Assembly: GCA_019925095.2 (NCBI GenBank)
Contig: CM034397.1
Span: 6,591,763-6,655,762 of the forward strand
Source of the DNA: Dendrolimus kikuchii
Taxonomy: Eukaryota > Arthropoda > Insecta > Lepidoptera > Lasiocampidae
Length of the DNA: 64,000 bases
Direction: 5' to 3'
Shown: positions 37,901 to 52,300 of the stretch, piece after piece
Numbering within the stretch: position 1 is the first letter of the stretch
Layout of the letters: each line of letters begins with the position of its first letter
Program-made: the position numbers and the translations under genes
Notes under the pieces: model-generated
Databases searched by the model: none
What the model saw: only the letters and a program-made list of their open reading frames with translations
Told to the model about the DNA's origin: nothing

Positions 37901-40900
37901 AGTCAGCATATGGTAATTGTAACAATATCCACATAGGCCAAAAGAAAACTGTGTAAGAGGTGTGTGACTTTAAATCCTTTTGAATGTGACATGATAATTT
38001 CTGTGTTGTCACTCAACAGCTACATACATACATAAGATGCAATACAGTTCTAGAAACTAAGGCACTAAATTGTAACATCTATATTGTAGTTATGAGATTG
38101 TGACATAACTAAAATCTTCTTACTCTTCCACATCATTATACAGATGGAAATTTTAAATACGCACGGAAATTTTAAACTAGATTTAACTGGCACATAATTA
38201 ATTGTGAAAAATATAGTTTTAAAACTTTTTTTTTGTCCTGAACAGATCACTAACTTAAGACTACCACGTGAAGGTGATCGGCTCAAGGGATATGGCTATG
38301 TGGACTTTGAGGATCGAGACAGCCTCATCAATGCTATGAACCTGCCTGACCTGGTAAGATATACTAATGTGTATTAAAAAATGAGAAATTTTGTTGATGT
38401 CGTGAAACAGGAACTTTGAGCCAAGGGACAGATAATTAAGGATATTGAACATCATGAAGCAAAGTGGAGTAAATTGAGTAGGATTTAATTTGTCATCTTA
38501 TTATGTTCCAAGGAAAATGTTTGTTATAAAGTTTTAGAATTTTATAAACTGCCTGCATAAATTGATTTATAAAAGCAGTTGTAGCACAGTAATCAGCATT
38601 GTGAGCCAATTGATACACTGCTGGGTATAGGTCTTACTAAGTTTTTTGCACTCCACATCCTTTCATAGGTTATTAGTCCACCTTGACCATCTAAATTGGA
38701 ACTGACATACCAAATAAACCTATTATTTTTATGTATATCCTCATTTCTAATTCAGAAACACCTAACATTATAACAAGAAACAACTAATGTGTATGAATAC
38801 TATCTGTTCTTAGCTAAGATCTAGTTTGCATGTTTATTGCGGACTACATGTGGTTTTGTTGTATGACAGACTATAAGCGGACGCCGAGTGAGAATCGAGG
38901 TAGCCACGCAGGATACCGACCGGCGCATGGGTCGCGGCGGCCGCACGGACAGGGAGAGGTATTCAATATACCTATTTTTTTCTTTGGCCCTAAGCATTAT
39001 TTCAAGTCATGTAAACCCTTTTTGATGAATTCCTCCATATATATAGATATTTACTATAATATACATGTATTTCATAAGGGTTAAACTTATGTATTCCTTC
39101 ATGACATCAGTTCCTATTTGTATAGATCATTAAAAAAAATTGTGTTATGAAAATCGACTTAAGTCAAATCAATATTCAAATTCAAAAGTTTCAATTGACT
39201 TCCTATTGTATATACACTGCTTCGCAACGTGTTATTCCTGTTAAAGAGAAGAAGCGGCAGGAAACTCCTCAGCAACGCCCTCCAAATGTCCGGGCCATTT
39301 TTATGGCCCGTGGTCTTGAAAGACATATAATGATAATAAAAATTTATCCTGCAACATATCTCCACAAACTCCTTACATGTTTGGTAAGATAAAATGTTAT
39401 ACAGAAGATATTATCAAGAGGCTGGAGTAAACTGCTGTGTAAATGAAGTTTTGTAATTTTAATATTCTTTAATAGTGTAGTATCCCTTTTTAAACAAGAT
39501 ACTTTTTAATTTCATTTTAAATTTAGCGAGAGGCAGTTCTAACATGTCATTCGGAATCAAGAAAGAAAGAGAACAACATTTTTTGTAACCTGAAACATGG
39601 CAGTATCAGTCCATTACTATGCCTGATGTGACATTGTGGACACCTTATATTGTTTATAGACACTCAAATTTTTATGAATCTAAATTATATTATTAGACAT
39701 GTAATAATAATGATTAAACTTCTGTTCTTTTGGTCATATCCATTGTTAAAATAACTTAAATGTGCTGACCTAAAATATTCATTTTTTCTGCACTGCTAAT
39801 GGATTAGTTCATTATACAAATATGTAATGACACAAACAGAAACATTTCAATGCATCAATGACAACAATACCATAGCTTTATTCTACACTACAAAGGACAA
39901 AACCTTTGCAGCTTTTTTTTGTTGATTCTGTGTCATAGTTCTTTTGCCTGCCTTTTTCCCCAAATATTTTGTAGCCAGATACATTATAAGCCTATTAGGA
40001 TTTTTAAAATGTAATGTCTATAGAGCCTGAATAAGAATTTTAAGTTGTCATAATGGTTTTATACAAAAGGATATAGTAAGAAATAGTACAGGTCCTGGAA
40101 AATTAACATACATTTTTCTGTTCACCTCATTATTTTGTTTAGATGCCGAATGATTTGGAAGAGTCAAGATTCTTATTTTTTTACTAGAATATGCCCGCGA
40201 CTTCGTCCACGCTTGACTTGGAATTCCTGCGGAATACCCGGGACACAATAGTATCGCAACATTTAAAAAGAGGATGTATCGTTTTAGTGGAGACTGTCGG
40301 AATAAGCTAATTTTTATGCATCCGAATAACTTCCAACCGCCCCCGGGAAAAGTCCCGCCGGATTCCCGGGATAAAAAGTAGCGTTGAGTATAAATCTAAG
40401 AATTTGCTGTCGACCAGCGAAAACCGCATCGAAATTGGTCCAGGAGTTTTTACGTGAATCCCGAACAAACAAACAAGAAATCTAAAAAAATTGCATTGTT
40501 TCTCCATCCTTTATATAATTTATACCAGTTGTTTTTTTTTATAATTTCATAGATTTCACTTGTAAATGGTTTTAATTGTTTCATAGGGATTATGATCCGG
40601 AGCGTACAATGGGCGACTGGCGCTCGGGGCCGCGCGCCATGCCCGAGCCGCAGCAACGCTCCCGCAACATGGACAGAGACAACATGCGCGAGCGAGAGAA
40701 GGACAGGGACTGTGAGTAATTAGCTAACTTGTGGTCATAAATATCTACTTTCAACTTGTTTCTAACTAGGATTTTCAGTTATATTGAGAAGCTTGTGTTA
40801 GAGTTAGTGTTGAGAGCTTGTGTTATGGTTAATATACTACGCACTGCTCTGGAGCCAATCCCAGACACCCAGGCCTATAACAAATTACAGAGAAGTCGTT

Positions 40901-43900
40901 TTCCGAAATTTTCTATTTCGATTTCTATATTGTAGGTCTAAAATCAGTGCTATGCCTCAGTAGTATGTTTACAATGAATTTTGAACATATATTTAGTTAA
41001 ATAATTAAATACTAATGCTCTTTTTGCGCCCATCTTAATGAGATTACCCAACATACCTTTAACAAATATCTGGTATTGTTTAAAGTTTAAATTCCATATT
41101 GATTTACATTCACATACTTTTATCATGCATATGCTACATTTGACTGTGATATCATAGATGTATTGTAAAACAAAATGGCATATACTAATTAATCCACTAG
41201 GTAACATTATTACTGTTTGTACATAAATGAACAGAATATAGGAAAACTGTTATTAGGTCAAATGATTAGTGTGAACTAATAGATAAGAATACTCTTTATA
41301 TTTTTCACAAGAACAACAAGTACCCAGATTGTCTGTCCTAGATGTATAAATTTGTTAATAGAGTTGGATACCATGAGGTGGACCAAAAGGGAAGGCAGAA
41401 TAAAAGATGCGATAGAAATGTTAAAGAAATTGCAAGTTCATTTTGACTGATGTCAAATTTTATTATTTTTTACTAATTTTAATTGCATTATAAATTGGGT
41501 GCCAGAGTAGATATACATCCACTATAATATGTACATAATATTTGTAAATCTGTAAATTATCTTTTTCTTGTGTATAATAAAATGTTATCTAGGTGGTAGG
41601 GCATTTGCCCGACCAGATGGCTACCACCCCTGGTCTAAAGCATGTCGCCATAACAACCTTGAGTTGTGTTCCGGCATTAGTGACCAGGTTCCAGTCTCCC
41701 TTAAGAGAGCAGCAGCGCATTTGTAGCACCTTTGGTGTTGCAAAGGTCCATAGCCGAGGGTAACCGCTTTCCATTAAGTGGGCCGTCTGCCTGTCTGCTG
41801 AACTCCTGCAATAAAAAAAATCTATTGTAGTAAGGATTTAATATCAAAGTTAATAATAGTTAAACAAATGTTTTTATTAATAAAAGCTGGTGTGATTTGT
41901 TCGATTATACAGATATCATCAAGTCACAATGATGATATAAAACAATCTTTTGTGTCGGGAGTAAGCTGTAATGTCACACTTGGGGCACACAAACAGAGTA
42001 CATTGATCAACTTTTTTTTGTGGATAAAAACAATTTATGAGAGATGTTGTTACAACTACCTCATTAAGTCCGTTTTATACATCAAATTAATTTGACAAGT
42101 ACATACATACATAACTTCACGCCAGTTCCCTTGCGGGGTAGGCACGAAGGCACGTACTAATTTAACAAGTAGTGCTCCCTAAATCATCCTGATGGTGTTA
42201 ATGCTTTAAGCTCACTACACGTATGTGTCCATAATAATGTGATTTTAATAAACTTTATAATAAGTATGGTAAAAGTTTAGTTCAACTGCAATTGGGAACT
42301 TAATACCACGTGATAAGAGTTGGTCAAAATTACTCTCATTGCCCCGGGAAGGTCTGAGTAAAGGTCGCAAGTGCGCGATTGGCACTGAACCCTCTAGAAG
42401 GGGGCGTCGCTCAGAGCGATGGCGGGGGCACCAGAAACGCGAACCCCACAGCTTCGTCTGGGAGTCCGTAAGGCCGAGACTTGGCCTTAAAAGTTCTTGG
42501 AAGTCCCCCGTGACCGGCTGTTTCAGTGCAATCTGTGACGCGGTTATGCCGTAACTCAATTCAGACTAGTCTTCGGCTTGCTCCTTTATCACTTAAGTTA
42601 CTGAGTGACTGAATTACAATACTAATTCAATAAATAGTACTGATAAAAAGCAATTTTGATTATTGCAGTTTATATTTTATTATACAAGTTAAATATTAAA
42701 GCTGTGCAAGTAAATTAAGTTACATAAAATATTATGTGAACAGCGAGTGCCGACAACAAGCCAGGCGGGTGGCGCGACGGCGATCGTCCTGCGCCTCCCG
42801 AACCGGCGCGCACTCCTTATGGCGGAAGGGACTCCTTTGGCAGGGATCGCTACGCTGATGGGTAAGCCCACTTTACATAGAATCACTTCAATTATTTATT
42901 TTTTTATTGCGTGAGTTCAGCAGACAAGCAGACTGCCCACCTGATAGAAAGCGGTTACAATCGCCTATGGACATTTGTCACACCAAAGGTGCTACCAGTA
43001 TGCTACCACTTTCTAAAAGGAGGCTGGAAGCTGGCCACTAATACCCAAGCACAACTCAAGTCACATTCTTATGGCGGTATACTATAGACCAGGGGTGGTA
43101 GCGATCCAGATGGGCAAATATCCTACCACCTGGCTGTGGCTTGTTTTGTTGTCACTATTTACCATTGAACAGGCTGATATAAATTTATTTTTCTGCCTGT
43201 TTGGTGCTGATGGCCAAGGCGATGTAGTGCGATAGTCCCAATGAACAAAAATGTTACTTGTGTTCCTAATATTAGTTCTGAAGACTTGCACTTTAAATGC
43301 AAAAATTGGTCCAGTGGTAATAATAGAAGTCAGTGTATAGATTGCAATTTTACCTGTAAAATAGTCTAAAATGTTGTAGTTCACAATTAGTTGTACGAGA
43401 TAAATTTGTAGGCTAATCTGGCTATTTACACCACAATTGTAACTAAATTAACATCTTTTAAACCATGTCTTATGCAAATAAATTAATTGAGGAGATATAT
43501 TTAACAAGCGTTATTTGTCTGTATTTTATTCTTATTGTGGAGCTCTAAAAGAACACATCAATTGCATACTTGGTACAGAAAAGGTGACAGCAATTTGCCG
43601 AATTTAATTAATTATTTATTATGCTAGAAGTAACAAGATATCCCAACTGTTATCATTATTAAATACAATTTAGTGCTTGGCTGAGATTTTTACATTTCAT
43701 AGACAAAGATTTTTACATCTTATAGACAAAATAGAGGAGCAAACACGTGTTACAATTAATTTTAATGCATAATAAAATAGGCGTTAAAATAACATCTTAT
43801 CATCTAACTTTTAAAATACCATGATAGAAATCATTTCAATTACTTTTCAAACAATAATCAATGCACTAATTAACTCCTTTTTCGTGTACCTACTTATGGC

Positions 43901-46900
43901 GTCATAAGTAGGTACGATAATACCAAAACTATGGGGGCTGTGACATTCTCTCATTTTATTAAAAGTATCTCGGTTGACTTGAGAGTCCACTTTGTTGTAT
44001 ATATCTTATTTGAAATTAATTGAGTCAAAAAAATATTTTTGCGGAAATAATCCCCAATCTGGAGACTGGCTAATGATAATGGTAGCGGTCATTGATGAAA
44101 ACTTTGCTTGCAGCGGCAGAGACCGTGGGTTCGGCGCTCGTGACGGCGAGCGCAGCGGCTACGGCGGCCGCGATGGCTTCCGCGCAGCCGATCGCGACGG
44201 GTAAGGGCCCAACAACAATATATTATGTAATTGTGAAAAAAAAAACTTCTTACGCGTTGCCGTGAAGACGAGTTTATTGTCGGCACCATCTATTTTGATT
44301 GAATGAATGAACATACTTTATTGATTGTTGAAAAATACAGTTAACAGAAATATATACATATATTTTTTTTTTTCACACAAACAAAATCATCTATATAAAT
44401 ACCTAATAATCTGCACCACCTACATCGCCAGATTAGGTTAAACTATTCCGTAAGTTACGTTGCCTGGAAGAGATTGCTTTAAGCAATAAGGCCGCCTAAT
44501 GTTTCTACCATGACGTTATTGTAATTGTGTATATTTGAAATTGTATATTTGGTGAGGAATAAAGTGCTATCTATTTATCTATCAGGATAAAAATATCCTA
44601 TGTCTTGATCTTGGATATAAACTAAGTCTGTTGAGATTCGATTAAATCTGTTCAGTAATTTTCACGTGATGTTTTAGACTTGACAGGCAAGACTTCTAAA
44701 AGTTGTATTAATTGACGGAGAAATCAATTAACATGCATATAAAAAAATTAAGCGCCTGTACAAAATGGAATACCTACAAGCGTATACAAGCTTTTATCCC
44801 GAATTTAGGCGCACAGAGTTCTTTGTTAAGGGTTATTCTCAATTTTCCTAGGATTCACAGATCAGATCCCGACTTTGTGACCATGGGACTATCTCGGAAA
44901 TATACACTTACGAGTAAAGAAAAAAAATTAAAATCGTTTTACAATTAACGGAGTTGTATTATAAAGAAGTTAGTTAACAATTTTCGTGAGTTTCTCTATT
45001 TCATTAGAATCCACTCATCAGATCCTGACATGTGACAATGGGACGAATTCGGATGTTATAACCTTTCGAAAAAAAATATTTAAAAATCGGTCCACAATTG
45101 ATAGAGAAATTGGGCAACATACAGACAACTTGAGAAACTCCTCCTTTTGGTAGTCTGTTAAAAAAGAAAATCATGAAAAAACGCCTTTTTTCACTCTAGG
45201 TTTAGAATATGCTATACTTAGTCTGGCCATAAATACTGTTACAATTAAAAAGAAACAAAATATTACATTTGAATTTGGAATCTGTCATTTTTATATGACT
45301 GTTCAATGTGTTTTCTCATTTTGGCGCCAATACATTGTACAACATTTTGCGATATTAAAATGGAGTGGGGCGATAACGAGAACCGAATTGCTGTGATTAC
45401 ATTACACTTACACAAAGTAGGTATGGAGCCAAATGCAATTTTTAAAACTCTCCATAGGCTTGGTATTAGTCAAATGTTTGTGTACCGGGCTATTAATAGG
45501 TACAATGAGGCCTCCTCTGTTTGTGACAGAAAAAGATCTGGCCGTCCACGTAGTGTTCGTACGAAAAAGGTGGTCAAAGCAGCAAGACAAAGAATTGGAA
45601 GAAATCCTGTCCGAAAGCAAAATATTTATCTCGGGAGATGAAGATATCACCTAGAACCATGTCGCGTATTTTAAAAGATGACTTAGAACTTGCAGCCTAT
45701 AAGAGACACACTGGTCATTTCTTAACTCATAATTTAAAAAAGAATAGGGTGGTAAAATCGATACTACTGAAGCAGTATGCAAAGGGAGGTCACAAAAACA
45801 TTTTGTTTACAGATGAGAAATTTTTTACAATTGAGCAACATTTTAATAAACAAAATGACCGTATTTACGCTCAAAGCTCTAAGGAAGCTTCTCAATTAGT
45901 CGACAGAGTGCAACGTGGGAATTATTCGTCTTCAATGATGGTTTGGTGGGGTGTTAGCTATGAAGGAGTGAATGAGCCATATTTTTGTGAAAAAGGTATC
46001 AAAACATTGGCTCAAGTGTATCAAGATACCATTCTTGAGAAGGTAGTTAAGCCCCTTAACAACACCATGTTCAATAACCAAGAATGGTCCTTCCAGCAAG
46101 ACTCTGCGCCGGGTCATAAAGCTCGGTCCACGCAGTCTTGGTTGGAAACGAACGTTTCGGACTTCATCAGAGCCGAAGACTGGCCGTCGTCTAGTCCCGA
46201 TCTTAATCCGCTGGATTATGATTTATTGTCAGTTTAGAGAGTACGGCTTGCTCTAAACGCCATGATAATTTGGAGTCCCTAAAACAATCCATACAATTGG
46301 CAGTAAAGAATTATCCTGTAGAAAGAATGCGTGCTTCTATTGATAACTGGCCTCAACGTTTATAGGACTGTATTGTAGCCAATGGTGACCACTTCGAATA
46401 AGCTTTTATATTTTAAAGTGTTTTATATTTATGTATTAAACTAACACACTGTAAAACTTATAAATGTTATTTCCAATAGAAAAAAAAATATTTGTTACAA
46501 TATTTATGGCAAAACTATGTATAGCACTATTTCACGTTGTAGGAAACATTTTATCCAAAGAAATTATGAATCATCAATCATGTGTATGAGATATGGATCC
46601 AAAGTTTAATAATGTTGGTGATTTTAATAAGTTCTTCTTTTTCAGTAACCGTGAGAGCAGAGGATTTGGAAGCAGAGGTTTTGGTGACCGGGATAGGGAG
46701 CGTGATCCACCCAGAGAAGGTAAATAACAACCTATAAACGTCCTATTGTTGGACTCTGGCCTCCCTACAGTTTAGAGAGAAATGGACAGTATACCTGCAA
46801 CTGGTGGGTTTGTGATATTGGTTATATTATTGTGCAGTTTAAATCGCAATATTTTCCTGTATACTCTGAATGTGGTAATTTTAACTATATGCACTTTTGG

Positions 46901-48564
46901 AAACATAAAAAACAGAAAACTGTCTGCTCAACCCCTGACCGTTTTAGATTGGTCTTAAATTGTGTTTGAAAAACCTTTGATTTTGTAATAAAAAAAAAGG
47001 TTTTCGAATATTCTAGTAGAATTAGCGGTCATGTTATATACATATTATAGCTTTTACATCCGTACTTCTTTTGGTTGAAGTATTCGAAAGAACGAAATGA
47101 TGATATTTCGAAAAACAACTTAGTCTTATGACTCTTTTGACTTATAATAATCGTTTCACTAATTTTTAATTTTTTTTTATTTTTTTAGACAGTAAGCCAC
47201 GCGAACGTCCAAAATTGAACCTCCTACCGCGCACAGTTCCACGAGATACTGAACAACCTTCGAAACCTGCCGATGGGGCTGTCATAGAGGAGAAACCTCC
47301 AGAAAAACCCAAGCCTGTGCCCAAGGAGAAGGTGTTTGGAGCCGCTAAACCTGTAGACACAGCTGCTAAGTTAGTTCACACAGTTTATTTTTATGATTTG
47401 TAGTCTTTTTCAGAATATATTTGCAACACCAGGGGCTTAGTCAACACGTGGCCAGCCTTTTAGGCTAGGATAAAGGGAATGAGATTGGGGGGGGGGAGTC
47501 ATTGGATAAACATTATTAACTCAAGGCTAACCGTTTTACGCTGATATTCGGTAAGAGCGTGGTATCACACCTATCGAACTGGCCCTAAGTGCTGTAATCA
47601 AGATAATGATTCGAGCATGACTACTGCATCTTTATAATATAAGAACAGATTTATTTATATACATTTTCTCATGTTTTGCATGCACATGAAACAAAAATCA
47701 TAATACCTTTATTTTGATTTTTGATTTGTATTCCAACTTTGTGCTATAATATACAGTGGTTAACTAGACACCGGTCCCCGCTAGTTGCTGGGCTCGGTCG
47801 CTTTATACCTACATCCAAAGAATTGTACAGACAAACTAATATACTATTTTATTAGTTTACGCGACTTATGCACATCGACTATGTGCACAAGTCGCATTTT
47901 GACGGTTTTAAGCGCGGTGATATTTTGTTTGATTTTTATTTTCGTCGACGTTTTGGCCACTTTTCAGTAGCCGTGATCACGGAAGACAAGGATGTCGTGT
48001 CCATGAGTAATATGAAAGTTATAATTTAGCTAAATAAATGTCTGAAAAGTGGTCGAAATAAAAATAAACTAAAATGTAGAGCTTAAAACGTGGTTTTAAT
48101 TATAGACCAATATTTTTAATTTCATACAAGAAGTTTCTACACTTTACTTACTTTATTTAAGTAGAGGAATAGTGTGTAGGTAAATAAAGAGGTTCTTAAG
48201 AATGCAGAGTGTAATTATTAATAATTACACTTTTTATTCTGTTGTCTTTCAGTGAGTAAAGGTACCTGCATCTCATTAGAATTTTGGTACACAGCATGCG
48301 CCGTGTTAGGCAATTATTTTGGCTTAAGTTACATAATAGTTAAGTGCACATGCTACTCATAGTGTAGGATGCCTTCTCTAGCCCAGTGGACTGAGGCTCG
48401 AGCTTATAACGAAAAATCGCGAGTTACTAAACAAAATGTTTATTATAATAGGTTATGGGAAAAGCTCTTCTACATAAAATGTTGGTAGCGAAATTCTTTC
48501 CTTTCTACGTCCTAAAAAGCGATCACACTTTGTGATACAGTGTACATACCATAGGAAGTAGAAG

Positions 48565-48608
<44 letters not shown>

Positions 48609-49277
48609 CCTTCATAAGATGTTCCCCAGTAGAAATTAGTTTCATCAAAAACATTTGACTTTGAAATATAATAGAGAGCATAAGAAAATATAATATAATC
48701 ATTGTAGAATTGAATTTCATGTTTTTGCAGAGAGCGTGAAATAGAAGAAAGACTTCGCAAACAGGAAGAGGAAGCAAGGCGCACAACTGAAGAGAAGGAC
48801 CGTTGGCCGCGTAAGGTAGGCACTACTTATATCCATATTAATCCATTATTTAGTGGTTTATTTTACAATCAATTAGGGTTTTTTTGGCAGAAACTTCTAA
48901 GGGAAAAGATATGTAGTTCTGTTTATATTTTCTAAAAAAAATACCACTGATGGTGTAGGAAGCCACATAGGGAAACCTGTACATCGAAGTAACCAGGGGG
49001 CCATCCATAATGGTAGGGGTGTCTAAGGAAACTAAGTTCACATTAAAAGAAAAAGGGGGTGACATGATATTTTTAGGAGAATCCCAACACGAGTGATGTG
49101 ATGAGAGGGAGATGGTCCAGATATTCAAAATTTAACAATGTACTTTGTGAATGGCTCCAAATGTGTGAAAGTGATATTTGTCTGCACTGTCAGTGTGTAG
49201 CAATTGTAATATAAATTATTAGGCAAGAAAAACTTCGTATGCAGTCCTGTTAACCACTAAACTGTTACAACTTCATG

Positions 49278-49322
<45 letters not shown>

Positions 49323-52300
49323 TATGTCCTATAGGAACACATTTCCCACAATGCAAAGCAAAATCGCTTTCTATTTGTGGGCAATGCATTCAATATTTAT
49401 TGCATCCACATAGTATTTGTATGACCAATTAATGTAGTACAAATTGTTCTATGCATTTGTTGTTATTGATGATATTTTTTGTTCACAGAATGATCGCTCT
49501 GGAGATCGTCGCGAGGGAGCCAGACGAGGTACTTTTTATAAAAAAAATTTTTGCTTGCGGATGTGGGATCGTTGGGAACAGTTTAAGTAGAAGTGGTGTT
49601 AAAATAATTTGACTAGAGATTGATCCTATTACATTAACTCTTTAGCTCACTATTAGCACATATGTGTCCGCGATGAGAGTGCAGATCGCGTTTGTGCACG
49701 TGATCGTTAATTGTGTTGTTGTCTCACTCTGTTTATATAGGATTTGTATGAAATGGGTATATTTTCTTGGTATATTACGAGATAATTATAGTGTTACTCT
49801 TGCGGCTTTTTGGTATATCGATAATAGTCTTAAGGGTTAAAAGACCTCTTTTAAAAATATATTTGTTAAGTCCGGTCTTGGAGCTCGCAAATGTAATAAA
49901 ATTTAATTACATACACTTGCATGGTCCCAAACCCCAAAATTGTGGCATCTCCAGATTAGCTGCATAAGGGTAGCTACCTGATCTTGTGTAAAAAGTTATC
50001 TGCACAGCCATCTATTACCAATTAAAAGTAGCAGTTGTTTTTAGTTATGAGAAGAAAATTGTTTTATTTCGTGAAAAATAATTACTATTACTACTATATT
50101 AATATATAAAATTATTAGCACTGAAAAATTCTGGTCTTACAAAATGTGGCAGATTCTTGAATTTTCTGAATTAAACCGTTTATTGGCTATTGTTTAATAA
50201 CAGTAGAGCTGCTAGAAATCAAGTGATTTCTGTACAAGCCGGTGCAGAGAATTTATTTTTCGCGCTCCTTACCTTGGTTGAACTAAAGCGCGCCACAGAT
50301 CACTAATAATCAGAGAAAGCGCGTGCAAGCGACATAACGGTGGCAAAGGCGCAACTCTCAAACGGCCTTACATTAAAAAGTTATATAAAAAACTGTATAT
50401 TCATTTAATTATGATCAACATTAATGTCAATCAGTTGACAAAAATAAATAATTTCATAAAACTGGGGGTAGATGCATCACATTTTATGCGCCACAATTAA
50501 TTACATTACGAAATAATATTGTATTTTGTACATAAACTCTTTTTACTGAAATTAAAAAATAACTAATTAAATAGTACTAGTGCAATAAAGTAAAGCAAAA
50601 AGTATATGTGTGTTATAGGGCTGTTTACAGCTATAAAAACATGCAATAAGTACCACTTTACGAGCAAATGTGTTGAAAAGTTGTTTTCGTGACTAAATAT
50701 AAAATTATGACAAGGTATATTTGTCTGTTGTGTATTTTTTAAATTATATAAATTATTACAAAACGTGTTTTATACTCATTTACTATATTACAGACGATCG
50801 TAGCAGAGATTCGCGCAGCTACAACCGCGACCGCCGCGACTATCGCGACGACAGAGACAAACGCGACTACTCAAAGGAAGACAGCGAGAGACGCGATTAT
50901 CGCGACGACAGAGACAGGCGCGACAAGGACGCCGACAAACGCGACTACCGGGACGACAGAGACAGGCGGGACTACAGCGACAGGCGCGACGATAGGGACA
51001 GGCGAGACTATAACGACAGGCGTGACGACAGAGACCGGCGCGACGCCACGCCGGAGAGACGCGGCTCGCGGGACTCCCGCGATGGGTCGCGCGACAGGGG
51101 GGGCTCCGCCGACGAGCGGGGGCGCGAAGAGAAGCCCCGCGACGAGCGCAACGGCCGCCCCAGCAGGTCCCGAGACAGGCACGACGACCAGGAGGACACG
51201 GAGAAACCATTGCCCAAACTGAAGGAACAGGAGAAACCGGTACAATTTTCTGTTTTATTGTATAGTGCTTCATTGAAATTTTGGTAGTTCGCAACCCCTC
51301 GGGTATAATGTTATGTAGCTGATTTGACGTAATGTATTTTGAATTTTTTTGTCATGGCTATACAGTTATCCAGAGTTATACATATAGACATGTAAAAGCT
51401 GAGCCCCAACTTAATTATTATCTCATTGAGTTTGGACTGCTTGCTTCAGAGAGATGCTGCAGAACAGCATCTTTACTTACTTTTCCACTGTGTGATCTTC
51501 GACATTTCTAGAGCCTTCCCCTTCTATCAGGAGCTAGCGAAAGCTGTATGATTGAAAAATTTTTCTCCATATAACTTGCTAATTTTGGTAGAAGTGTAAA
51601 GAATGTTTCAAATTTTAGGAACCCTGGGAATGTGAGATGTTACTTAAATTTATTTGAAACTAGTTTCGCTCCGCGGTCTCATCCATGTGGTGATGGCAAA
51701 TTGTTATATTTTGGATAATTCACATATCTTTATAAATTTATAGTCTTTGTTACTCTGATGTGTAAGCCATATTATTGTAGTTTCATCAAAATCCATTCAG
51801 TAGTTTTTGCGTAAAAGAGTAACAAACATACAAACTTTCGCGTTTATAATATTAGTAGGATTAGTTTACTAAGGAAACATGAGATTATTTTATTTTCACA
51901 ATCTCATCAAGATATTTTACTCATCATAAAAAAGTCATTTTTTATTGCCTAATAAAGCGAGTAAACGGGCATACTTGATGGAAAATGATTATCGTCGTCT
52001 ATGGGCGTTTAAAACGATTAGATAGGACGGATGTGAGATATGGACAGAAAAAAGTGGACTGCTGGAATTCTCACTCACCATACGAAACACTCAAAGTTGA
52101 CCATTCAACACTGACTTCTGTGAGAGTGGATCATACTTCGCTGGCGTAGGGAGCACTAATCAGGGGCGGGGAAGGGTTATAACAATAACGCCATCAAGTG
52201 GTGGGTACCTCGTGTTCCATGCGCACTCATCTCCCGTGGGGCGACACATTTAACCGCCTCACGCTTGGCAGAGAGGGACAACACCGAGAGTCGTGCTTCC

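Noticed and set aside
48811..48815. Use of the GTAAGG donor at 48811 for eIF4B exon 11
   Set aside because: It would put exon 12 in a frame with an immediate TGA; the donor 5 nt later keeps the ORF.
50788..51294. Minus-strand frames of 124-168 codons opposite eIF4B exon 13
   Set aside because: They mirror the Arg/Asp repeat codons on the plus strand; the plus frame is fixed by splice phase and family match.
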